DNA of 64,000 nucleotides from Hsuehochloa calcarea. Its lineage: Eukaryota > Streptophyta > Magnoliopsida > Poales > Poaceae. The notes beneath the pieces were generated by a model. That model had not been told where the DNA came from. It made no database searches and saw nothing but the letters and a program-made list of their open reading frames with translations. A program made the translations under genes and the position numbers. This document shows, piece by piece, positions 1 through 10,230 of the stretch; position 1 is the first letter of the stretch, and every line of letters begins with the position of its first letter. The stretch covers positions 124,001-188,000 of the forward strand of contig CM070605.1 in assembly GCA_036346395.1 (NCBI GenBank). Reading direction: 5' to 3'.

Positions 1-524
1 AGATCTCTAACAGCCTTTAGCCTAGGCAAACCTCTAATCAACTCCTTGCAACTGACTCTAGTCAAGTGGTCAAAGCCTATATGCCCAAGTCTACGATGCC
101 ACAAGACAAGATCATGAGAATCAGAAGCTACAAGACATTTAGGACTAGAAGCAGAGGAGATACTGAAATTAGCACAAAAGATCTTCTCAAACCTAGAGAT
201 ATCAAAAATAAGCTCACCCGAGGAATCTAGAACTCTACATTCACCACTTTTAAACCTTACTTCTAGACCCTCATCAAGCAGCTGAGAAACAGATAGTAGA
301 TTATACCTCAGCTTACTTACCAAAGCGACGTCCTTAAGCATGAACTTGTTGTTGACGCGCACAGTGCCCTTAGCTGTCACGGTCCCAGTAGAAGCATCTC
401 CAAAAGTAATCAATTCATTGCCGGATGCACGTGTGAGGGAGGAGAACCATCTAGAATCTCCAGTCATGTGTCGAGAACATCCGGAGTCAACAAGCCATAT
501 GTCCTCCTTCCTCGCACGACGGAC
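1..524 (-). pseudogene. copia protease / GAG-pre-integrase segment (element X)
   Basis: An open minus-strand frame from 524 to the window edge, directly after a TAG at 525-527. It starts VRRARKEDIWLVDSGCSRHM, which holds the copia aspartic protease active site (D-S-G) followed by the conserved CSRHMTG context. Further on come the protease flap region (KDVALVSKLRYNLLSVSQL) and the H-H-C-C pre-integrase zinc finger with WHRRLGH intact. In an active element the protease matures the polyprotein and the HHCC domain belongs to integrase. No stop is seen within the segment. It is truncated only by the window edge and separated from gag by the TAG. Confidence 0.88.
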
Positions 525-2003
525 CTAAAAAGCACAAGCAGAAAACATATGTGTCTCAGTACTGGGGTTAGTGATAAAAGATATAGGAATCCAGTACTGA
601 GACGCATGATCCCTGGGAAGAATAGTAGAAGCAGCAGTAAAATGATTAGGAATACAATCATAAGTATGCACACGAGAACCACCTAGTCCTCTCCGAAACG
701 ACCTACCAAAAGATCGATACTCCCCCTGTCTAGATGCTACCCGTGGTTTCTCCTCACGATATCCTAAACCAGAATGCTTCCTAGACCCACCAAAAGAGTC
801 AATGAAGTTCTCTACGAACCTAGGCCTATGTGTAGTACGAAAAACAGGCTGCCTGGCTCTAGAGACTACAGCAGGTGAAGGGACTCCTCTAATGGTTCTC
901 AGGGCGCTCATCCTCTCTTTTCTCTCAATCTTGGCTCCACGGAAGCAGAACTCAACCATATGGCTGTCCTTCTTACAAAAGGTGCAATGGTACTTGACCT
1001 TTTGAGGGGTCTGGCCTGATGAAGCAGAATCACCTGTCTTGCTAGAAAGAGTTTGGGCAAAATCTGCAGATCTAAAAACAACCCTAGAAGGCTTAGGGGG
1101 TTCTACCTCAAACAGACCACTCTCAACAACTCTAGCAATCTTAGGTGGATGTTTCTTGGAATGCTATAGGGAATTAAAACTAGACCACTATTCTTCATAC
1201 TCACCTTAGATTGGTCAAGAATCAAGTTGAGGTTCTTCCCACTAGAAAACCTCTCAAGAGTCACTTTGAGGTAATTGTTCTCTTTGGCTAAGTCCTCACA
1301 TGTAGTGCACTTTCTTGACTTGATTGCCTCACCATGCTTACTCTCAAGAAGAGCTACTTTAACTTTCAAAGACTCACAAGACACACAATAGGAATCCCTA
1401 ATCCTATTCAACTGCTCCTTAAATTTTAACTCTAAAAGGCTCTTGTATCTTACCAACAATTGTTTCAACTTCAGCATGCAAGACATAACAGGTAGAGTCA
1501 ATGACTTTATTGGAAGCAGTAATAGACATAGATTTTTCAATTTTAGTTTTTTTTCTTCTAGAGTCTTGTTTAAAGCTTCAATTTCAGTTGTGAGCTTTGG
1601 ACAATTTTCACATGATGCAGATTTAGAGTACATAACCGTTTCTGTCATCTCTTTCATTTTAATCCTGTTATTCTTACAATGAGAGAAAGTATGATTAGCA
1701 TCAAATTTGTGCAATTCTTTCATAGCGCTATCCAATTTTAATTCAAGCAAGGCACAGTTAGATCAAGATAAGGGGATATCATCTAAAGCAGTCTCATCAA
1801 GAGAAATAGCATTCATGCAAACAGAACTAGACAAGAGATTCTATTTCATCCAAAGTATCTTTCAATTGATTCACAACAGAGGAATGAGCAGATTCTAAGC
1901 TTATCAATTCATTAAGCAAGTTAGAGCAGGAATCACACACATCATCAGTATTAATTGATTTGAGCCTAACAACTTGTAGGTTCAAGTTATCAATCATAAT
2001 GTC
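525..2003 (-). pseudogene. gag-extension: coiled-coil spacer plus second zinc knuckle (element X)
   Basis: A region between gag and protease rich in K/E/L heptad-like stretches and paired cysteines (CENCPKL, CVSCESL, CTTCEDL), suggesting a coiled coil with Cys pairs. Near 959-1000 is a second CCHC knuckle (CTFCKKDSHMVEFC, CX2CX4HX4C). Two small deletions near 1165-1185 shift the frame compared with the better preserved copy at 32053-32457. The frame ends at TAG 525-527. The long gag extension is unlike compact copia gags but similar to what is known for Sireviruses. No enzymatic role is visible; particle assembly or RNA binding is inference. Confidence 0.78.
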
Positions 2004-3233
2004 CTATTTCTTAATCAGTTTAGCTTGCTTTTGCATTTTTTTTTGTTCTGTAAGAACCAAGGCACATTTCATATCAGCGAGCGAACGACATACCTCATCG
2101 GGATCACTGAAAGGATCGTCGTCGTTGTAGGAGTCGATGCCGTGGCTGTCCTTGGCCATGAAACACATGCCGATGAAGTTCTGAACCTTCTTATTGCCAC
2201 GGGAGTCACTCTCGTCGTCCTCCATCTCTGAGTCCACATCGCTCATGTTAACATTCTCAAGAGTGGCAAGGACCTGGCTGAAAAACCCGCGATAGTTTGT
2301 ATTCTTGGGTTTCGTATCCCTCGCTTGAGGATGCCTTCGTGAGTCCTTCTCCTCCTTGCCCTTTAGCTTGGGGCACCGGGAGCGAATGTGGTTTAGCTCA
2401 CCACACTCAAAGCATGTGATAGGGCCACCTCTCCTTTTGTTCCTCACCTTGTTGCAAGCTCTCGAGAATTTGGTGGATAGGAGGGCTAAATCATCCTCAG
2501 GTAGTTTCTCCAGTTGCTCATCGCTCAAAGAATGCAAAGCTGCTAAAGAAAAGCCAGATGAGCTTAAATCCAAAGAATCTGATGAACTACCCTTAGATGT
2601 GTCGATCACTAAAGCCATCGACTCTGTCTTGGGGAGACGCGAGATAAAATCAATCTCATGCGTCTTCAACCTCGAGTATAGCTTATCCATGGTAAGATCA
2701 CTCCTGACAGTGTTGTCATTGACGGATGTGATCTTCATTCCCCAGACCTTCACATCGAGAGCACCCAAAAGCTGACGTGCATTCTCAGACTCAGAGAAAA
2801 CAAGGTCAACAGCTCGAAGATCATGAAAAATCTTAGAGAACCTTCCCCAAAGCTCATCTAAAGACTCACCAGGCCTTTGCTCGATCTTAGAGTATATTTT
2901 CTTGAGCTGGTTCTGTCTCACTTCCTTGATCGCAGTGGAGCCCTCGTGGTAATCACAGAGAGTCCACCAGATCTCATGAGCAAACCTCAAATGAGCAACA
3001 CACTCAAACTCAGATCGGCTAAGACCTTGGATCAAAAAATTTCGAGCCTTACTATTGGCCTCCACATCTGGAGTGATCACATCGTCATCGGCTAGCACGA
3101 CATAAGGATTTTTTACCTTAAGCTAAATTGCGTGCCCTTGAGCCTCGATGTAGGCCTGCATGCGGACCTTCTAGTAAGCAAAATCGACTCCACAAAAAAT
3201 ATGTGGTTTGGTCGAATACTTGTCAGTCACCAT
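2004..3233 (-). pseudogene. copia gag (UBN2/retrotransposon gag type), element X
   Basis: The start is the ATG at 3231-3233 (MVTDKYSTKPHIF), 43 nt downstream of the PBS. This N-terminus is typical of plant copia gag. The body from about 3098 contains the gag helix region (SRSEFECVAHLRFAHEIWWT and KIEQRPGESLDELWGRFSKI). An intact CCHC knuckle lies at 2373-2414 (CFECGELNHIRSRC). Two Trp codons are now TAG (3171-3173 and 3123-3125; copy C keeps TGG). The frame ends with TAG at 2004-2006 where copy C has CAG. Product if intact: capsid/nucleocapsid precursor. As it stands it is a pseudogene. Confidence 0.88.
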
Positions 3234-3275
3234 GGCTCCAAAGACCGGTTAAGATCTATAAGAAGAGCTAACCGG

Positions 3276-3287
3276 GCTCTGATACCA
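3276..3287 (-). other. primer binding site, element X (initiator Met tRNA type)
   Basis: On the minus strand this reads TGGTATCAGAGC, the standard plant retrotransposon PBS complementary to the 3' end of initiator Met tRNA. It starts two bases inside the LTR end at 3290, which fixes the LTR/internal boundary. Confidence 0.93.
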
Positions 3288-3289
3288 CT

Positions 3290-3639
3290 TGTAGGACCGG
3301 AAAGACGACTAGAGGGGGATGAATAGACACTTTCTTAATTTTCACTCTAATCAAATTCAACACGAACTTTTCTCCATTAGTTGTGAAAGCTAAGAAGATC
3401 AGTAAATGCATAGAGTAAGCCTTGTACTGAATCCGATTACCCCCTTAAACACAAGACTCAAAAATGAAGATTTGATCTCACTAGACCGGTCTGACCGATG
3501 GCCAGCTGGCGGTATGACTAACGGCCAGCTGGCGGTCGGACCGCCGTTGTAAAATCGGTCTGACCGATTCAGTCCAGAACCACTGCAGACCACCCGAAAT
3601 AAAAAAGAAAATTGGTCTAACTTTTGATTTTGATTCAAC
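3290..3639 (-). repeat. 5' LTR of element X, truncated by element Y
   Basis: Starts TGTAGGACCG next to the PBS and matches the start of the LTRs at 10231 and 45313. The match stops at ATTCAAC, where the Y LTR (TGTTGGACCG) begins. Contains the GGTC-GACC palindromic motif seen throughout this family. The remaining 1.5 kb of the LTR is not adjacent, as expected if Y inserted here. Confidence 0.85.
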
Positions 3640-5440
3640 TGTTGGACCGTAAAGGCGACTAGAAGGGGGGGGGGGTGAATAGGAGCACGCTCACTTTTTC
3701 ATAAATTATGAACTCAATACAATTTCACTCCAGTAGCTATTAGAAAGCTATGAAGATCAATATACCAGTACAGCGGAAGACTAGTATTGAATCCAATTAA
3801 ACCACTAAGCAATGCTACAAAAATCAAATAAGATTGCAAAGACTCACAGACGGGCGGTCGACGCTGGACCCAATCGGTCGGACCGATTGCGGGCGGTCGA
3901 CCTGGCGTTGTCTTGGCGGTCGGACCGCTCAAAATCGGTTCGGCCGGTGATGACGGCGATCGACCGGCCGACTCGAACCGATCCGCAATGATAAAATCAC
4001 CGATGACGAAGTTGCAATTAGGTGAAACTTTTGATTCTCAACTCTAATCTTTATGAAACTTTGCACACACCTTCTATATGCTATTGAGGACCTATTCCAA
4101 TCGAATATTATGATAATTCTTGGAACGATCTTGAGCAATTGCCAATTGATTAATGAAGGTCTAAAGCAGGGCAAGAACGAAAACTTGATCCTAATGCTTG
4201 TTCGTGAGAGATTGATGATCAAGATGATGCTAGATAGATTCACACATATCACAGCAAGCTAATCCACGTGAAAGAATCAATCACAAACTCGTGGATCAAA
4301 GGAAGCCCTAAAAACACGAAATTGAAAGCAAGAACCAAAGGAGACTTATCTCAAGCAAACCTTGCATAGATTGATTTCGTGATTGATGCTGGATTACATC
4401 CACACCATCATGGATCAGTAGACAATCAAAGATCACGAAAGACCATCAAGAGCCCTAGCCTCCACCTCAACTCCCCTAAAGACAATTAGGGTTTGAAACA
4501 CAAAGAGGCGAGAGAGAGAGAGAGGTGCAGCCACCATCTCCTCCTATTTATAGTGGAGGCCTAGACTCCTAGGGTTTGACTCCATTGGGCTCCCGTTAAG
4601 GCCCACTAACAAACGGGTCACACACGCACGCTTCGCAAAGCGCCGTCTTTAACCTTTTAACCTAAACCGCTTCACCATGCGTCATGGATTTGCCAATAGG
4701 TCACCATTGTCCATCTTGTGTCACACTTGAGTCGTTGACCTCACCCAGCATCGTCAATCGTTCTGGACCTCAACTCTTCGAGTCTAGTCCCGATCCTCCT
4801 CGCCGTTGACCGTCGTTGACCACCAAGCAACCTGCACAACCACAGACAAGCAAACACGAATTCGGGAACAAGTTCTTCACAACTTGACCCATGTTAGTCA
4901 AAACATGCATCATGCAAATCATATGCCATGAAACCAATGACTTTGACCTAACAAATCAACATCGCCACGAAGTTGGCCGACGTTCAAGTAGAAACCGGTC
5001 TGACCGCTCCAGATGAGCCGGTCGGACCGCCCCTTGGGTCGGGTCTGACTCCTCGTGAGCCGGTCGGACCGCCCCTTGGGACTTAGCCGAAATTCATACT
5101 CCCAAATTCCGAAACCTTCTGGAAACTTTAAACCAATAGAACTTCTTACTAGAGACTCCAAAAATTATGAGACCAAGTGCATAGGGATCCCCTTACTTGC
5201 CTACAACACCTATTTTTGGCCTAGCTCGTTTTGAACACTTTTAGGTCACCGCCGGTCCAACCGCCCCACATGGCCGGTCCGACCGATTTGGGACCGATCG
5301 GATCATTGCAAGGACCGGTCGGACCACCCCATCGAGAATACTGTAGCTTTGTCGAAAACACGTGAAACGACAAACCAGTAAACGCCATTGCCAATTGTCA
5401 CATCATCCTAAGATCCGAGCATATCCCCATGAAATCCACA
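3640..5440 (-). repeat. 3' LTR of element Y (1801 bp)
   Basis: Bounded by TGTTGGACCG at 3640 and ATCCACA at 5440, followed by the PPT. It contains a TATA box (4544-4552, minus) with GGCCCA-type sites upstream. Clusters of GGTCNGACC-like palindromes sit near both ends (about 3845-3965 and 4995-5335). A GA microsatellite lies at 4509-4524. A second copy is at 19310-21053, 58 bp shorter through many small deletions. Confidence 0.88.
4544..4552 (-). promoter_or_regulatory. TATA box in the Y LTR
   Basis: Minus strand reads TATAAATAG, in the middle of the LTR. It is conserved at the equivalent place in every copia LTR of the window (9031, 11055, 20198, 26159, 34541, 43907, 46245, 50793). It is the presumed RNA polymerase II core promoter; transcription would run toward lower coordinates. 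Confidence 0.7.
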
Positions 5441-5452
5441 ATCTCCCCCTTG
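5441..5452 (-). other. polypurine tract of element Y
   Basis: Minus strand reads CAAGGGGGAGAT immediately before the LTR end (TGTGGAT...). This is the plus-strand primer site of the element and fixes the 3' LTR boundary. It is preceded by the conserved GCCAATGTGTTCAT block also seen at 12005, 21054, 27108 and 49670. Confidence 0.88.
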
Positions 5453-7280
5453 ATGAACACATTGGCAATTATCCAAAAAATGTAAGTAAGAGGTTTGAAA
5501 ACGAGTTTACTCGCAGTTTTCGCACAAAGGCACAACTTGGTCCATAATCAATAAAAAGCAATGTAAATGACCAAGCTGGCATCAGAATAATATAGGCATG
5601 TGAGACAAGGCAAAAGTAAGCATAAAAACTTTGATTTCCAGAAAAGGGTCAAAATTCTCACATAAGGTCCATATGAAAGAAGAATTGTTCAATTGACCTA
5701 TGATCATTGTGAGGATAAAAGAATGCAATTCAAGTTCATAATATACAATAAGACAATAAGAATGCAACTCAAGAACTCCCCCACACTATGATCCTCAATT
5801 TTTCAAATTTTTAGTTTCTCCCCTTTGTACAAACTTCTCCCCCAACAAAGAAATATATTCTCATTAACACATCTTCTCTTCTCATTTAACACATCTTCTC
5901 CCCCTTTGACAATGGATTCATCAAGGAATCACGCCTTCCTCTCATCCAGAGATAACAAATAGAAAATAAAGGAAGAAGCAGAAACAAGAGAAGCATAAAG
6001 AGGAATATGCATGAAGTGCAATGGAGTGGCTTCAATTTTTGTATTTTCAATTTTGATTACAAGAAGCTTTGGAGATTACCCAAAAGAACAAGCTAGTATC
6101 TCTAATATTGCACAAACAACATATCAAGCTGACAATAGCTTAGCAAGATCATGGTAAGACAGATATATCAAAGCTAAGCACAAAGGCTCAAAAGTAAAGC
6201 GAGAGATTTGATCAATTTAAGCAACGCTCAAATTCAAACAAATTCATCAACGAGGATCCTAAAGTGAAATTGGCCATGTCAAAATGTCAAAGTGAGATCA
6301 AAAATCTAACAAAGACCACATTAAGAGTCAATCAAGTCCGTATTGAATCATTTTGCTCAATATTTTGTAAGCGCCCATTTGTCAACATTTTTCTCATTTG
6401 CATTGAATATTGAAGTTGACTAATGATCTAACTTAGTGACAAGATCTGGACTAGGAGCCATCCACAAACTCATCCTAAGCTTGACCAAAAGTTGATTAAA
6501 GGTATATCTTAGTAAAGAAGATCACGGACTAGGAGCCATCCACAAACTCTTTCTAAGCTTCTAAGGCGACAAATCTTGAGGTTCATGTCATTTCGACAAG
6601 CGATCCCCATGAGATCGTCTCGGTTCATCAAACTATCTCCAAGTTCATGTCATTTGACAAGCAGTCTCGTAAGAATAGTTTGGCACAATTTAAGCATAAG
6701 ACAATCTTGATTTTCATTTTTCACAAGAGCAGTTTTAGAATCTCAAGAACACAAAAGCTCAAGTAATGGTCAATTTTAGATCAAAGAGCTAACAAAGCAA
6801 TTCTGACAGGGCCAATGTCACAAGAGGAGCACTAATTGCGCAACTCGCTAAAACATCCACAAATTGTAATTTCTTAGTATGAGTTGTTTAAAAGATTCTA
6901 GCTCATATAGCAAAGACTTAGCTACACATGTAAAAGCATGATAATTCTAGCAAGTCAAAGAACTAGACATGACATTGAGCAAGAATTGAAATACAACAGC
7001 TCCAAAGGGTAATAGGCAAAGCTTCATCAATTTTTTTAAAAAAAAATAAGAAGAAAAACTTATATTACAATGCATCTTTTTGGATTTTTCATACCACTTG
7101 TTGTAACCACTTGTTGTATTTTTCATATGAATGCAATATGACACAATGAGATGCAATTAAAAGCCTAAAAACCTAAAAAGTTCGAAAAAGATCACTAAGT
7201 TCGTAAAAAGAACAATAAAAGATCAAAAGAACAAGGAAAGATAAGAAAAGATCAAACTCCCCTCAAACCAACCCATAAGG
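5453..7280 (-). other. non-coding 3' spacer of element Y
   Basis: About 1.8 kb between the RNase H end and the PPT. No convincing ORF, and no envelope-like gene. It contains several extra PPT-like tracts (minus strand GGGGGAG or close: near 5776, 5897-5907 and 7257-7267). A directly repeated block of about 65 bp lies at 6440-6570 (GACTAGGAGCCATCCACAAA twice). The cross-family motif with GTTCATG / CATGAG lies at 6575-6690. The same spacer recurs at 21065-22850 and, in plus orientation, at 47965-49687. Confidence 0.75.
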
Positions 7281-7285
7281 ATAAA

Positions 7286-8034
7286 TTACCCTAACTCGCT
7301 TCTTAAGGAGGAAAATCGGTTTGATCTAAAGGCTTGGTAAGAATATCGCCAATTGAGCTTGGACTCTCTGAAGTGCATTACAATATCACCTTTTTCAACA
7401 TGATCTTTAAGGAAGTGAAAGCGAATATCTATGTGCTTAGTCCTAGAATGTTGCCTTTGGGTTTTTAGCAATATTAATAGCGAAGTGTTATCACGTAAAA
7501 GAGGAACACTAGCAAAGTTTAACCCATAATCTTTCAAAGTGGACGTCATCCACAAAATCAGCTCTGACAACTAGCAGCTGACTACATACTCCGCTCCGGT
7601 GGATTGTCTGTGTAAGACCGCTCCTAGAAGACCAAGATACAAGAGAAGTGCCTAGGAAGTGACGGTGCACGAGGTACTCTTCCTATCTAACCGAAACCGC
7701 AAAATTAGAATCGAAAACTTCTAATGGACAAAGTCAAGAGCGAGAATACCAAATGCCATATAAGAGGGTAGAGTGTAAATACACGAATATAAACTTAACG
7801 GCTTGGCGATAGGAAGTTCTCGGAGACGCTGAAATCTTGCACAAAGGCATACCGTGAAGTGAATGTCGGTCTCGAGGCCGTCAAATACTGAAGGGAGCCG
7901 ATCATCTTTGCGGTACTCGCGTTGATCCACGACTTCTCCTTCCTCATCCGGATCCAAAAATCGAAGTTGCCATGGGAGTGGAAATTGGCTTGCAGTCACC
8001 CATGTTGAAGCGTTTTAGTAGATCTTTAGTCTTG
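7286..8034 (-). pseudogene. copia RNase H and C-terminal RT, broken (element Y)
   Basis: At 7286-7570 is the end of RNase H (SVPLLRDNTS, SRTKHIDIRFHFLKDHVEKG, RSELG), with the DNTSAINIAKN motif altered by a frameshift. At 7700-8030 comes the RT C-terminus, with FNMGDCKPISTPMAT and DPDEEGEVVDQREY in shifted frames. Together they would degrade the RNA strand and finish reverse transcription. Several small indels separate the pieces. The homologous plus-strand copy at 47194-47964 is much cleaner. Upstream RT is absent because the sequence jumps to a gag start at about 8035. Confidence 0.8.
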
Positions 8035-8099
8035 TCCGCTGCCATGGCTCACTGCATCGTTAAAGATCTATCAAAAAGAGCTAACCGCTCGATACCAAT
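8020..8099 (-). other. gag-start/RT deletion junction with B-type PBS
   Basis: On the minus strand, a B-type leader and PBS (TGGTATCGAGC, one base short, 8087-8099) lead to an ATG (MAADK) that resembles the B gag start (MATDK at 35419). Within five codons the sequence becomes the RT segment TKDLLKRFNMGDCKP. Gag start and RT end are thus fused in frame, with 'AAG-AC' available at both sites as microhomology. This is either an internal deletion or a template switch. Basis: direct comparison with 35365-35450 and 25200-25223/47194. Confidence 0.7.
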
Positions 8100-9782
8100 T
8101 GAAGGACCGAAATAGCAATGAGGGGGGGGTGAATGGTGCCTTTAAAAATTAAGATCTTCCTCTTTAGTATTCAACTTGATAAACAAAACCTCGTAAAATC
8201 AAGAGAAAAGAAATGAATCAAAAATGTATGAACAGATATCCGGTCCGCCTGTTGAAATCGAAGTTCCGGACTAAAGGCGAAGTTCGCAGCGGAAGTTCCG
8301 TAAACAGGGAAGTTCCGATTTTCCTGCATGTAAGAACATCGAATCAAAATTTCCAAAATCCGAATATCAAAGATTGTCGCTTCTGGGTCAAGTCTCATAG
8401 AACATCATCCTAAACAACATCTTGACCTCATTGAGAAGGAATCGCATAAAGATCCATTAATCAAGTGAAATCGATTTCTTGAATATTTGAGAAGAAAGAC
8501 CAAAACTGAAATTGCATGATTCTTGAATTCTTGAGTGATGAAACTTTGAGGTAGCTACTTAATAGCCTATAGATTCAACATGCTAAGTTTCATGCCATCT
8601 CAAGAAAGGGAACAAGTTTTTCATACAAAACCTGTACTGAAGAAAACAGAGGAGGCTAAAACAAGAACCGAGATTACAGCTTGATTTGTTCTTGGGAAAA
8701 GTTGATCAAACGATCTTGTTGTATCATCCCAATAGAGAGCAACCCATTTTGGCACTTCAACCAGAATCAAACCAAAAACCAAGATATCAAAAATCAAGCC
8801 TTAACGAAAGAAAAGAACAGAGAGATGAACAAGAATGTAAACAAGAGATTTTTCATTCCTTGCATCAATTGATTACAGAGAAACACACAGAGGAATGATT
8901 ACAAAGAACCTACCATCCTCTCCCTCCATCTCAACAACCAAAAGTCACAAAGCAAAACAACCTTCCAAAGGCTCTTTAAAACTAACCCTAATCCTTTTTC
9001 CAAAGTCACCAAAACAGCTGTGGTTCACCTCTATTTATAGCCCTTGGCTAATGGGTCTCCAACCCGTTATGCCGGGCTTAAACCTTAACGGATCCCGCTC
9101 ACTTGTGCTTGCAAATTACCTTTCGCCCGCACTTTCTTCGAAGGTCCCATTCCTTGTTGTCCACGCACGCGAACCGCCTCGAGTGCACGCCGCCTTCGAC
9201 ACCTTGACCATTCTCCTCAACGCCGCCGCTTAGTCCGGTCTCCACGTGTCTCGCCACGACTCCACCTCGTCTCGCAACCAAGACATGCATAAGAAACACA
9301 TCACATAGCATTGCTCTAGATACTTGAATCAACATTTGCATTATACTCAAAACCATTCATGAACTCAAAATCAAAATCTATGCACTCTCTCGCATACCAG
9401 ATAACCGAAGTTCGATTTCTTCAAGGCAAGTTCAAGATCGGATTCCGAATCCTGTATGAAGCTCCGACACTACCGAATCACACCACGCCGCTTAGGTCAA
9501 TCGGGAGTTCCGCTTCCCAGGTGGAAGTTCCGATGATCGGTACCCGATCCCCTGTGGCGGAAGTTCCGCACAAGGCCAAATCACAACTCATCATTCAGTC
9601 AATCTAAGTTCGCTTCCCAAAGGAAGTTCCGATGATCTACATTCGATCTTCCAGGCTAAGTTCGCATAAAGATGTAATCAAAAGGGCAAGAAGACAACAA
9701 AGAAGGAACCAAATCACAAACTTATCAACAAAAGTGTCAAATATTCATCACTCACTTGGGGACACTCTCACATGGTCTCTCG
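8100..9782 (-). repeat. B-like copia LTR, minus orientation (about 1.68 kb)
   Basis: Begins TGAAGGACCGAAAT next to a PBS and ends CATGGTCTCTC at 9781, the reverse complement of the B LTR ends (TGAGAGACCATG and GGTCCTTCA). It carries CGGAAGTTCCG-type palindromes in two clusters (8240-8330 and 9400-9660) and TATA (minus) at 9031-9040. It is diverged from the two B LTRs at 33744 and 43123, so it is a separate insertion. It serves as the 5' LTR of the chimeric remnant to its left; no matching 3' LTR is in the window. Confidence 0.82.
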
Positions 9783-10230
9783 TAAGATGAGGCGGGAAAG
9801 GGTTGAGGCGGCGATGATGATAGAGACGACGCTAAGGAGGTTCACAACGATACCACCACAAAGAACGGAGAAGCTACAAGGAGGCCGTTATGTTATAAGG
9901 TGCTAGAGATGGTGTAGATGTAAGGAATCGCCCAACGCCACCGGGCTTCGGAGGAGAAAGAAATGGCGACAACCATGAGAGAAGATAGCGTGAAGCTTGA
10001 ATTCAATGCTGGCTTGCCCGCATTAAGTTTGGGAATAGCATCAATGGGGTTTGAACATGTTGTGACGTTTCGGTTGATCTCGAACTCATCGGAGCTACGG
10101 AACCCGTATGTAAGATTTGGTGCTCGCGAGTTAAGGACAAAGGTGAGTGCGATCGCGCAACAAGACTTGGAACTACATTGATTAAAGGAAAAGAGTGAGG
10201 ACGGTGAGGATCAAAATCGACGAGTGTCTC
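9783..10230. other. unassigned 450-bp segment between two LTRs
   Basis: Lies between the B-like LTR and the X' 3' LTR. It is moderately GC-rich with no stable ORF over 75 codons on the plus strand (9963-10181 is the longest) and no PBS or PPT. Its composition differs from the copia internal sequence. It could be flanking sequence into which both elements inserted, or part of a gypsy LTR/leader. I could not assign it. Confidence 0.4.

Larger units (their letters stand above)
1..3639 (-). mobile_element. Ty1/copia element X, 5' half (pol runs off the window)
   Basis: Minus-strand copia retrotransposon. From high to low coordinate it reads: start of the 5' LTR (3290-3639), PBS (3276-3287), gag, coiled-coil spacer with a second zinc knuckle, protease active site, and GAG-pre-integrase at the window edge. 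The rest of pol and the 3' LTR lie outside. Its 5' LTR is interrupted at 3640 by the LTR of element Y. Several in-frame TAG codons and frameshifts make it non-coding. A second copy of the same arrangement lies at 15844-19309. The copia order PR-INT-RT-RH is known for the family; membership of the Sirevirus branch is inferred. Confidence 0.9.
3640..8034 (-). mobile_element. Ty1/copia element Y, 3' portion (LTR, spacer, RNase H, RT end)
   Basis: Minus-strand copia remnant inserted in the LTR of X. It has a 3' LTR (3640-5440), a PPT at 5441-5452, a 1.8-kb non-coding 3' spacer, and broken RNase H and RT up to about 8034. There it is joined to the gag start codon region of another family. The LTR begins TGTTGGACCG, the same subfamily as the A(+) LTR at 49698. 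No matching 5' LTR exists, so this is a deletion chimera rather than an intact element. The expected target duplication (TCAAC, 3635-3639) has no partner in the window. Confidence 0.82.

Noticed and set aside
2025..2775. Plus-strand ORFs opposite gag of element X (and similar ORFs at 33044-33721)
   Set aside because: Shadows of the minus-strand gag frame, with no domain match of their own.
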